NCBI GenBank assembly: GCA_904502055.1
Contig: CAJGDZ010000020.1
Span: forward strand, 1 to 16,472
DNA: 16,472 nt
Origin: an uncultured Clostridia bacterium
GTDB lineage: Bacteria; Bacillota; Clostridia; Oscillospirales; CAG-272
Direction of reading: 5' to 3'
In this document: one piece after another, positions 1 through 5,886 of the stretch
How positions within the stretch are numbered: position 1 is the first letter of the stretch
Layout of the letters: each line of letters begins with the position of its first letter
Position numbers and translations under genes: made by a program
Notes under the pieces: generated by a model
Seen by the model: only the letters and a program-made list of their open reading frames with translations
Told to the model about the DNA's origin: nothing
The model's database searches: none

Positions 1-25
1 AGACCCATGCTGCAAAAGTTTTCGC

Positions 26-47
26 CCAGCCTTTTTCAAAAGGCTGG
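26..47. repeat. Short perfect hairpin at left edge, probable end of an intergenic repeat or terminator
   Basis: A 10-bp perfect inverted repeat (CCAGCCTTTT at 26-35, AAAAGGCTGG at 38-47) closes on a two-base centre. It is followed by a GC-rich GCCGCCGGAGGC stretch at 47-58. Read on the - strand the stem ends with AAAACTTTTG-like sequence, and on the + strand there is no U-tract. It could be a terminator for a gene left of the window, or one arm of a dispersed intergenic repeat. The sequence does not decide between these. Confidence 0.5.
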
Positions 48-70
48 CCGCCGGAGGCACGTTCCCCCCT

Positions 71-93
71 CACCGATAAATCAAAATTTAAAG
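71..93 (+). repeat. Left copy of a 23-bp inverted repeat flanking the holA operon
   Basis: The 23 bases starting CACCGATAAATCAAAA recur exactly, in reverse complement, at 3888-3910. The two copies bracket holA, the acyltransferase gene and gltS. The match stops abruptly on the outer side and becomes imperfect on the inner side, so it looks like a defined element rather than chance similarity. Its function is unknown. It lies upstream of the -35 box of the holA promoter. Confidence 0.75.
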
Positions 94-124
94 TCAATCG
101 GTTCGTCCATTTGGACTCAAAAAC

Positions 125-153
125 TTGACAAATTGCGCATTTTTTAGTATAAT
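125..153 (+). promoter_or_regulatory. Consensus sigma-A promoter of the holA operon
   Basis: TTGACA at 125-130 and TATAAT at 148-153 are separated by exactly 17 bp, matching the housekeeping sigma factor consensus in all twelve positions. Transcription should begin near 160, giving a leader of only about 20 nt before the ribosome binding site. No operator or structured leader is visible, so expression is probably constitutive. Confidence 0.9.
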
Positions 154-182
154 GAAGAAAAAGTTTTTGGGGGAGGTGCCGT

Positions 183-1214
183 ATGGTCGTTTTAAACGAA
201 GCCGATTTTCGCAAGAAAATGAAGACCGAACCCAAGGGCTTTTTTGTTTTTTTCGGGGCTGAGGACTACCTCAAAAATCATTGTCTCACGGTGGCACGAG
301 AGGCGGTATGCCCCGACGAGGGCTTGGCCTGCTTCAACGATATCACCATAAATTTCACCGACTACACGTCGGAGGCGCTGGAGAACGCGCTGGCCGCACC
401 GCCGATGATGGCGGACAGCAAGCTGGTGGTGGTAAAGGCAATGGACTTCACGGCGATGAAGAGCGGCGATCTTGAAACGCTGTTTGGCATTCTCAGCGCT
501 TATCGCGAGGACCCCTCCAACCTGCTGATCCTCTCGGCAACACCGGACGGCCTGGATCCCGGCCCGGCCAAAAAGCCCGATCCCATTTATGCGCGCCTTT
601 CGGAGCTTGCCACACTCGTACGCTTTGACGAGGCAACGCCGCCAAAGCTTGCCGTCTGGGTAGCCAGACATTGTGCGAGCAAGCAGGTAAACATTTCCGA
701 GGCCGACGCGCGTCTTTTGATCGACATCGCGGGCAAAGCTATGTTTACGCTGGCCTCCGAAATTGAGAAGCTGTGCTACTATGTTCTGGAGCACGGCCGA
801 AACCGCATCACCGCCGAAGACATTCACTTTGTGACCATTCCCGCCGAGGAATGTGACACCTTTGCGCTCACCAACGCCGCCATGGCCGGCAAGCGTCAGG
901 AAGCACTGGGGGCGCTTTCGGTTATGAAGGCAAGGCAAATAAAGCCTGAGATCGTGTTTGGCGAGATCTCGCGCCTTTACACCGACCTTTACCTTACCAA
1001 GCTTTACCTTGCAAGCGGAAAAACCGTCCAGGATCTTGCCTCACTGCTCAAGATCCACCCCTACCGCGCCGGACTTTACGCCAAATCGGCGGAAAAGGCC
1101 TCCTTTGCTCAGCTTCGTCGCATCCTTTCGCTGTGTGAAAGCACCGACCTTGCGATGAAGAGCTATGGAAAACGGAATTATGAACAGATCGAAAAGCTGA
1201 TCTGCCTGATATAG
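183..1214 (+). CDS. holA: DNA polymerase III subunit delta
   Basis: This 343-residue protein is the delta subunit of the clamp loader. With delta' and tau/gamma it opens the beta sliding clamp and loads it on primed DNA in the replisome. The N-terminus (residues 15-40, with FFVFFGAEDYL) matches the typical delta opening, where a nucleotide-binding-like fold begins Y/F-hydrophobic-G-x-E/D-x-hydrophobic. The length is normal for the family (about 330-350). The later helical part (from about residue 210) corresponds to the collar domain, ending in the family-like K-x-x-Y/N-x-x-x-E-K-L-I. The start is ATG at 183, preceded by GGGGGAGGTG at 169-178 and a consensus promoter. It is the first gene of a three-gene operon; the next start lies 8 bp after its stop. 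Holding holA next to an acyltransferase is not a functional pairing I know of. Delta proteins are divergent, but the overall pattern is clear. Confidence 0.9.
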   Translation: MVVLNEADFRKKMKTEPKGFFVFFGAEDYLKNHCLTVAREAVCPDEGLACFNDITINFTDYTSEALENALAAPPMMADSKLVVVKAMDFTAMKSGDLETLFGILSAYREDPSNLLILSATPDGLDPGPAKKPDPIYARLSELATLVRFDEATPPKLAVWVARHCASKQVNISEADARLLIDIAGKAMFTLASEIEKLCYYVLEHGRNRITAEDIHFVTIPAEECDTFALTNAAMAGKRQEALGALSVMKARQIKPEIVFGEISRLYTDLYLTKLYLASGKTVQDLASLLKIHPYRAGLYAKSAEKASFAQLRRILSLCESTDLAMKSYGKRNYEQIEKLICLI

Positions 1215-1222
1215 GAGTCGTT

Positions 1223-2443
1223 ATGGCTGAAATCAAAAAGACCAAGAAAAAGAAGAAGTGGTGCAAGCTACGCCACAAGGTGATCACCGCGCTTTTGCGC
1301 TGGCCCTTCTATGCGTATGCGCGCTTGAAATACGGCATTCGCGTGGAGCGATGCCGCGAGAAACGCCAGTTTCTGATCCTGTGCAACCACCAGACGGCCT
1401 TTGACCAGTTTTTTGTCGGACTTGCCTTTCCTCGCCCTCTGTATTACGTGGCCTCCGAGGACCTCTTTTCCAAGGGCTTTGTTTCCAAGCTCATTCGGTG
1501 GCTTGTCGAGCCCATTCCGATCAAAAAATCCACGTCCGATTCCCACGCCGTGCGCCTTTGCCGTAAGGTGGCGCTGGAGGGCGGCAGCATTGCGCTCTTT
1601 CCCGAGGGCAACCGCACGTACAGCGGAAAGACCGAGTACATAAAGCCTTCGCTTGAGCAGCTGGTGCGCTTTTTGCGCCTGCCCGTTGCCATCCTCAATC
1701 TGGAGGGCGGCTACGGCGTCCATCCCCGCTTCAGCGACGTTGTGCGCAAGGGAAAATGCCGCATCTACGTCAAGCGCATTCTCGAGGTGGAGGAATATCA
1801 GGCCATGGCAGCCGAAGACCTTGCCGCGCTTCTGGAGCGTGAGCTTTACGTGGATGACACCGCGCTCGGCGGCGAATACCGCCACCCAAAAATGGCGGAA
1901 TACCTGGAGCGCGTGATGTACTACTGCCCCGAATGCGGTCTTTCCAAATGGGAGACCCACGGAAACACCGCCACCTGCCTTACCTGCGGAAAAACCGTGA
2001 GGTATCTGCCAAATCTTCGCCTTGATGGCGTGAACACCCCCTTCCCTTATGCAACGGTGGCGGATTGGTATGACGCGCAGGAGGCCTATATCCATGGCCT
2101 TGACCTCTCGGTATACAATGAGACCCCCGCTTATGTTGACACCGTCCAATTCTCCGAGGTCATTCTTTACCAAAACAAAAACGTCCTTGACAAACAGGCG
2201 ATCTTCAAGCTCTACGGTGACCGCTACGAGGTCGAGACCAAGCATAGCACCTATGTCTTTCCGTTTGCCGACGTCTCCACCGTTTCGGTGCTGGGCAAAA
2301 ACAAGCTGGACTTCTACACGGGCGACAAGGTCTACCAGATCAAGGGCGACAAGCGCTTTAACGCTGTTAAATATATGCATTTTTACTTCCGCTTTACACA
2401 CGTTTTGAAAGGAGAATTGTATGACCAATTTTTGGGACTCTGA
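1223..2443 (+). CDS. PlsC-like 1-acyl-glycerol-3-phosphate acyltransferase with C-terminal zinc ribbon and extra domain
   Basis: This 406-residue protein has a PlsC/LPLAT acyltransferase domain in about residues 25-210. Motif I is NHQTAFD (His56, Asp61: the HX4D catalytic pair) and the acceptor-binding motif is FPEGNRT at 126-132. The family transfers acyl groups to lysophosphatidate or a related acceptor at the cytoplasmic membrane. The N-terminus is very basic (KKTKKKKK), suited to contact with anionic membrane. Unlike a standard PlsC of about 240 residues it continues for some 190 more: a four-cysteine zinc ribbon (Cys235, Cys238, Cys252, Cys255) and a beta-rich tail (about 270-400) resembling a PH-like or GRAM-like fold, a guess made from pattern only. 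The start ATG at 1223 has AGGAG at 1213-1217, overlapping the end of holA. The last 23 bp overlap the start of the symporter gene in another frame, so the two are translationally linked. The acyl acceptor is not determinable here. Confidence 0.85.
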   Translation: MAEIKKTKKKKKWCKLRHKVITALLRWPFYAYARLKYGIRVERCREKRQFLILCNHQTAFDQFFVGLAFPRPLYYVASEDLFSKGFVSKLIRWLVEPIPIKKSTSDSHAVRLCRKVALEGGSIALFPEGNRTYSGKTEYIKPSLEQLVRFLRLPVAILNLEGGYGVHPRFSDVVRKGKCRIYVKRILEVEEYQAMAAEDLAALLERELYVDDTALGGEYRHPKMAEYLERVMYYCPECGLSKWETHGNTATCLTCGKTVRYLPNLRLDGVNTPFPYATVADWYDAQEAYIHGLDLSVYNETPAYVDTVQFSEVILYQNKNVLDKQAIFKLYGDRYEVETKHSTYVFPFADVSTVSVLGKNKLDFYTGDKVYQIKGDKRFNAVKYMHFYFRFTHVLKGELYDQFLGL

Positions 2444-3833
2444 CGTATGGGGCGTTCTGACGCTCTTCGGTCTGCTTCTCGGCGGCCTTATGTTCGCAAA
2501 CTTCTTAAAGAGAAAGGTCGGCTTTTTGCGCCGCTCGCTGGTGCCCGCCTCGGTCTTGGCAGGCCTTGTGCTTCTCATCCTCTCTTTTTCCTACACGATG
2601 ATCGTCGGCAAAAACGACGCCGGCGAATATCAGAATCTCTTTAAGCTTTCCATCTTCAACGGAAACGTCACCTCGGGGCTTGACATTCTGTATATCATTA
2701 CCTATCATTGCCTGGCGCTCGGCTTTGCGGCCACCACGCTCGGCTCGACCAAAAAGCCGCTTGGCAAAAAGCGTGCCGCCGAGATCTTCAACACCGGCGT
2801 CACCACCGTTTCCACTTACCTTATGCAAGGCATTCTCGGCATCGGAATCACCATTTTGGGGGCACTTCTGATTGGAGAGATCTTCCCTGCCGCCGGCATC
2901 CTGCTCCCCTTCGGCTACGGCCAGGGCACGGGACAGGCCATGAACTACGGTGGCATCTACGAGGCCGACTACGGCTTTGTGGGCGGCAAAAACTTCGGTC
3001 TTACCATTGCCGCACTTGGCTTCCTTTCGGCCAGCATCGGCGGCATCTTCCATATGAACCGCATGAAGAAAAAGGGGATCCTCATTAAGTCCCCCAACGA
3101 GATCGTGGTCCCCACCCGTCCCATCGAGGAAGAGGAAGAAATTTCGTCGGGCGGCGGCGCTGACCGCTTCACCATCCAGTTTGCGCTGATCGCCATTGCT
3201 TATTTCCTCACGTACATCATTATGCTGGTTCTCAGCAAGATCCTCCCCTCAATGCAGGCCACCATCTACGGCTTTAACTTCCTGTTTGCCGTGCTGATGG
3301 CATCGCTCATCCGCGGAATCGTCAATTTCCTGACCAAGAAAAAGATCGCGCACCGCGCCTATATCAGCCCGTATCTGATGGCGCGTATCAGCGGCTTCTT
3401 CTTTGATCTGATGATCGTGGCCGGCTTCGCCGCCATCCAGCTGGAGCTTTTGGCCGATCAGTGGATCCTTCTTGTGCTCCTCGGTACACTCGGCCTGTTC
3501 TCCACGTATTTCTACAACTACTTCATTGCCAAAAAATTCTTCCCCGAATACGCGCAAGAGCAGTTTTTGGTCATGTACGGCATGCTGACGGGTACGGCAA
3601 GCACCGGTATGCTTCTTCTGCACGAGATCGACCCCGACTACAAAACGCCCGCGGCCGATAACCTGGTCTATCAGAACTTCCCCGCCCTCGTGTTCGGCTT
3701 CCCGATGATGCTTCTTGCCACGCTCGCTCCCAAGGAGCCGGTCAAGACCCTCATCATCCTGGTTCTGTTCTTTATCGTGATGAACGTCATCCTCTTCCGC
3801 CGCCAGATCTTCTGCCGCAAAAACAAAAAATAA
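2421..3833 (+). CDS. gltS: Sodium/glutamate symporter, GltS (ESS) family
   Basis: This 470-residue polytopic membrane protein looks like a GltS/ESS family carrier, which imports glutamate with Na+. Two glycine-rich re-entrant-loop motifs mark the two inverted halves: PFGYGQGTGQA at about 163-173 and YGMLTGTASTGMLLL at about 386-400. The second is the typical GM-x-TGT-x-x-TG segment. Around ten hydrophobic segments are visible. A charged cytoplasmic loop (about 213-248) containing five consecutive glutamates separates the halves. The length is somewhat above the classic E. coli GltS (about 400), as in Firmicute homologues. The start ATG at 2421 has AAAGGAG just upstream (about 2408-2414) and lies inside the end of the acyltransferase gene. 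It is the last gene of the operon, followed directly by a hairpin terminator. Substrate could be glutamate or a related anion; the exact specificity is inferred from family. Confidence 0.85.
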   Translation: MTNFWDSDVWGVLTLFGLLLGGLMFANFLKRKVGFLRRSLVPASVLAGLVLLILSFSYTMIVGKNDAGEYQNLFKLSIFNGNVTSGLDILYIITYHCLALGFAATTLGSTKKPLGKKRAAEIFNTGVTTVSTYLMQGILGIGITILGALLIGEIFPAAGILLPFGYGQGTGQAMNYGGIYEADYGFVGGKNFGLTIAALGFLSASIGGIFHMNRMKKKGILIKSPNEIVVPTRPIEEEEEISSGGGADRFTIQFALIAIAYFLTYIIMLVLSKILPSMQATIYGFNFLFAVLMASLIRGIVNFLTKKKIAHRAYISPYLMARISGFFFDLMIVAGFAAIQLELLADQWILLVLLGTLGLFSTYFYNYFIAKKFFPEYAQEQFLVMYGMLTGTASTGMLLLHEIDPDYKTPAADNLVYQNFPALVFGFPMMLLATLAPKEPVKTLIILVLFFIVMNVILFRRQIFCRKNKK

Positions 3834-3847
3834 CAAATCCCCCAAAA

Positions 3848-3880
3848 AAACGCGGTGTCCGATTCTCGGACACCGCGTTT
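3848..3880. terminator. Bidirectional Rho-independent terminator between gltS and the ygjV-like gene
   Basis: A 15-bp perfect stem (3848-3862 with 3866-3880, core CGCGGTGTCCGA) closes a TTC loop. On the - strand the stem is followed by a run of seven T, making a strong terminator for the leftward ygjV-like transcript. On the + strand the stem itself ends in TTT and is followed by a weaker T-containing tail, which should end the holA-gltS operon. Confidence 0.85.
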
Positions 3881-3887
3881 GATATTG

Positions 3888-3910
3888 CTTTAAATTTTGA
3901 TTTATCGGTG
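3888..3910 (-). repeat. Right copy of the 23-bp inverted repeat
   Basis: This is the exact reverse complement of 71-93. It starts 7 bp after the gltS terminator stem and ends where the nested palindromic element begins. It may be the conserved edge of a repeat family of which the two flanking copies are fragments. Confidence 0.75.
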
Positions 3911-4134
3911 TGTTTGAATGGCTATGCTTGCACGAACGTTATCGGATGAAAGGCTCCCTCCGGGGAGGGAGCTGGCGCCGAGTAGGCGACTGAGGGAGCC
4001 CGCGCGATAATAGAGTTTGCAAGCACAATGAAGTCGCGCAGGCTCCTTCCACCGCCACAGGCGGTCCCCCTCCCTCTCGGAGGGAGGCTTAGTTTGCACG
4101 CCACCTTCGTTCAAGCGTAGCCAGACCAACAAAC
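3911..4134. repeat. Nested palindromic intergenic repeat element (MITE-like or REP-like)
   Basis: About 224 bp without a credible gene, built from nested imperfect inverted repeats. The outer arms are TGGCTATGCTTG...GAACG at 3919-3938 against CGTTCAAGCGTAGCCA at 4108-4123, with GTTTG/CAAAC further out (3912-3916, 4130-4134). Inside these, AAGGCTCCCTC (3950-3960) faces GAGGGAGGCTT (4080-4090). TGAGGGAGCC plus CGCGCGA (3991-4007) faces TCGCGCAGGCTCC (4033-4045). Local hairpins GGCTCCCTCC...GGGAGGGAGC and CCGCCACAGGCGG are also present. Elements with GGCTCCCTC/GAGGGAGCC arms are a familiar intergenic repeat type in gut Clostridia, from general knowledge. No transposase is present, so any mobility would be non-autonomous. 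The right end touches the stop codon region of the neighbouring - strand gene. Confidence 0.75.
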
Positions 4135-4135
4135 T

Positions 4136-4678
4136 TCAATTTGTTCTTCCCTTGTTCTTCTCTCGGAGCTTGCGCGCGATGGCAACGATGCTGCTCAGAA
4201 GCACGAAGCTTTGCGCCAGAATAAGCGAATACGCCCCCGTAAAGCACTGATAGGAGATATTGACAAAGGATTTGACCACCGTGCACACGTTGTAGCCCAG
4301 CACCTGTTTCTGCACCAGCGAAAGGGCAAACAGTGCGGCCGTAGCAAGCGGCAAGAGATCATAGAAGTGGGCAAAGCCGCCCACAACGATCACCACGTAG
4401 GAAATCAGATACAAGCCCGTAAGCACCGCGCGGCAAGGCTTCCTTGCGCGCACAAGGTACCGATCCGCAAGAAAAATAAGCAAGCAGTAAAGCGTTGCGG
4501 AAACGCTTGTAAAGGCGCCGACCTTCTCCGCAAGCAAAAAATATTGCGCGGCAGTCAGCAGATTGATCAGCGTCTCCATCAGGGCAACGACCGCCATTTT
4601 TTTGAACTGTGGCGTGAGGATCGCCAAAACCAGCACCGCAAGACCGCACCCCTGCGCCACAACAAACTCTAAGGTCAT
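4136..4678 (-). CDS. YgjV-family inner membrane protein (Imp-YgjV domain)
   Basis: This 180-residue, strongly hydrophobic protein has about six predicted membrane segments. The opening (hydrophobic helix, then a short basic turn QFKKM and an L-x-x-x-x-N-L-x-x-x-x-Q-Y/F-x-L pattern at about 33-48) matches the small YgjV family of bacterial membrane proteins. Their biochemical role is not established. Residues 34-48 (METLINLLTAAQYFL) are the most family-like part. The C-terminus ends in a basic tail (RKLREKNKGR). The start ATG at 4678 has GGAGGT upstream and a near-consensus promoter. It is transcribed alone, divergently from the deacetylase gene, and should read through the palindromic element to the terminator at 3848-3880. 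The physiological role cannot be deduced from the context. Confidence 0.75.
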   Translation of the reverse strand: MTLEFVVAQGCGLAVLVLAILTPQFKKMAVVALMETLINLLTAAQYFLLAEKVGAFTSVSATLYCLLIFLADRYLVRARKPCRAVLTGLYLISYVVIVVGGFAHFYDLLPLATAALFALSLVQKQVLGYNVCTVVKSFVNISYQCFTGAYSLILAQSFVLLSSIVAIARKLREKNKGRTN

Positions 4679-4710
4679 ATCTACCTCCGAAAAACATTCT
4701 CGACCATCAA

Positions 4711-4739
4711 ATCATAGCACAAACCGCCGCTCGTGTCAA
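4711..4739 (-). promoter_or_regulatory. Sigma-A promoter of the ygjV-like gene
   Basis: On the - strand TTGACA (4739-4734) and TATGAT (4716-4711) are 17 bp apart. Transcription should start near 4705, giving a short leader before GGAGGT and the ATG at 4678. The -35 box lies 18 bp from the -35 box of the divergent deacetylase promoter, so a single regulator bound between them could control both. Confidence 0.85.
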
Positions 4740-4757
4740 GAGTTCTCACAAAACGCA

Positions 4758-4786
4758 TTGACTTTTTTCCAAAAGCGTGCTATAAT
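4758..4786 (+). promoter_or_regulatory. Sigma-A promoter of the deacetylase lipoprotein gene
   Basis: TTGACT (4758-4763) and TATAAT (4781-4786) are separated by 17 bp. The expected start near 4793 leaves about 24 nt before the ATG at 4817. The position of this promoter rules out the longer reading frame that could begin with GTG at 4733. Confidence 0.85.
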
Positions 4787-4816
4787 GTTCCCGTTACCAT
4801 AAAAAGGAGAAAGGCT

Positions 4817-5629
4817 ATGAAAAACAAGCATACATTGTCAACACTTGCGCTCCTTCTTTGCGCCCTTCTGCTTGTCTCCTGCTCACCAAGCACGATTCCA
4901 ACCATTGGCACCGCGCCCGAGAGCAGCTTGGCGGATTCCACCCCGCCCGAGACCGATCCCCCGGAGACAACACCTCCCGAAACCGAGCCGCCCGTGCCCA
5001 AAAAGCGCGTGGCCATCACCTTTGACGACGGCCCGTCCCGCCAGGGGCTGACGGAGAAGATCGTAGACGAGCTTGCCAAATACGGCGGCAAGGCCACCTT
5101 CTTTGTACTGGGCAACCTGATCTACTCCTCCACCGGCGAATCGTTGGCTTACGCCTCCGAGCACGGCTGTGAGATCGCCATCCATGCCTATACCCACGAA
5201 AAATATTTTGACACCTGCTCGGAGCAGGAATTCTACGAGGAGCTGGAGCTGACCGAGGAGGCCATCCGAGCATACGTAGATGACCCCGTCACGCTTCTGC
5301 GCCCGCCCGGAGGCCGCATCACAAGCGCACGCGCGCTGGCGTCGGGCTATCCCATCATTCTCTGGTCGGTGGACAGCGAGGATTGGCGCTATAAGGGCCG
5401 TGCCGACGACGAGACGATTCGCACCAATGTCCATAAGATCGTAGAAAACGTAATCAGCCAGGTCGAGGACGGCGACATCATTTTGATGCACGAGATCTAT
5501 ACGAATTCCTACGAGGCCACCTGCTTGATTCTTAAGGAGCTTGATGCGCTCGGCTATGAATTTGTCACCGTTACCGAGTTGCTTGGCGAGCAAGGACTCA
5601 CGCCCGGTGAGATCATTTACCGAAAATAA
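4817..5629 (+). CDS. Polysaccharide deacetylase lipoprotein (NodB domain, carbohydrate esterase 4)
   Basis: This 270-residue protein opens with a lipoprotein signal (lipobox LVSC, Cys22), so it should be exported and anchored to the outer face of the membrane. A proline/threonine/glutamate-rich linker with repeated PPET units (about 43-60) precedes the NodB domain. The CE4 motifs are present in order: TFDDGP (Asp70, Asp71), HAYTH (metal ligands His123 and His127), RPPGGR (162-167), WSVDSEDW (183-190) and LMHE (His225). These fit metal-dependent removal of N- or O-acetyl groups from peptidoglycan or another envelope glycan. The start ATG at 4817 has AAGGAG at 4804-4809. The gene is monocistronic, with its own promoter and terminator. 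The natural substrate is not shown by the sequence. Peptidoglycan GlcNAc/MurNAc deacetylase is the likeliest reading. Confidence 0.9.
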   Translation: MKNKHTLSTLALLLCALLLVSCSPSTIPTIGTAPESSLADSTPPETDPPETTPPETEPPVPKKRVAITFDDGPSRQGLTEKIVDELAKYGGKATFFVLGNLIYSSTGESLAYASEHGCEIAIHAYTHEKYFDTCSEQEFYEELELTEEAIRAYVDDPVTLLRPPGGRITSARALASGYPIILWSVDSEDWRYKGRADDETIRTNVHKIVENVISQVEDGDIILMHEIYTNSYEATCLILKELDALGYEFVTVTELLGEQGLTPGEIIYRK

Positions 5630-5633
5630 AACC

Positions 5634-5662
5634 AAAGAGAGAGCCTTCGGCTCTCTCTTTTT
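5634..5662 (+). terminator. Rho-independent terminator of the deacetylase gene
   Basis: A 12-bp perfect stem (AAAGAGAGAGCC at 5634-5645, GGCTCTCTCTTT at 5649-5660) with a three-base loop runs into a TTTTT tract, 4 bp after the stop codon. Confidence 0.9.
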
Positions 5663-5672
5663 ACTGCGATAC

Positions 5673-5711
5673 AAAATACACCCTGAGGGCTTTGCCCTCA
5701 GGGTGTATTTT
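5673..5711 (-). terminator. Strong hairpin terminator for the beta-helix protein / small ORF transcript
   Basis: An 18-bp perfect stem (5673-5690 with 5694-5711, core ACACCCTGAGGGC) with a TTT loop and A/T ends on both sides. On the - strand it ends with TTTTGT and lies 17 bp past the stop of the small ORF. It therefore closes the long leftward transcript. It may also back up the adjacent + strand terminator, giving a convergent pair. Confidence 0.85.
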
Positions 5712-5727
5712 GGTTTCTTCTACAACC

Positions 5728-5865
5728 TTAGATCTCCTGCTCCTCGTTTGCGGGATTATTGCCACCCATAAGGGGAATAATCGGGAACAGAAGCTCGGAT
5801 GCGCAAATAATATCCAGGTCGTTACGAGAAATCATCTGCATTTTGGGGGCTTCATACTTTCTCAT
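5728..5865 (-). CDS. Small protein of 45 residues, downstream of the beta-helix protein
   Basis: This 45-codon frame starts with ATG at 5865 and ends with TAA at 5728-5730. AAAGGTG lies 9 nt before the ATG. A second in-frame ATG at 5874 touches that ribosome binding site and is less likely. The product opens MRKYEAPKMQMIS, continues DLDIICAS (16-23), then a hydrophobic, proline-containing LLFPIIPLM (25-33), and ends with a glycine/asparagine and acidic tail (GGNNPANEEQEI). It resembles a loose class of 40-60 residue clostridial proteins that begin M-(K/R)-K-Y-x-x-P and carry a D-I/V-I-x-x-S stretch. That likeness is from memory and unverified, and no function is known to me. It begins 21 bp after the stop of the 1443-residue secreted protein and shares its terminator, so the two are cotranscribed. 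Leader-like or signalling roles are possible but speculative. Confidence 0.65.
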   Translation of the reverse strand: MRKYEAPKMQMISRNDLDIICASELLFPIIPLMGGNNPANEEQEI

Positions 5866-5886
5866 GTTTTTCATCACCTTTCTATT

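Noticed and set aside
1268..2578. Open frame of 436 codons on the - strand opposite the acyltransferase gene
   Set aside because: It overlaps a gene with intact catalytic motifs and has no promoter or ribosome binding site.
3902..4132. Short - strand frames within the palindromic element
   Set aside because: They follow the repeat structure, lack ribosome binding sites, and are typical chance frames of GC-rich repeats.
4980..5000. Proline/threonine/glutamate repeat in the deacetylase as a separate functional domain
   Set aside because: Only a few PPET units between the lipid anchor and the enzyme; an ordinary wall-spanning linker.
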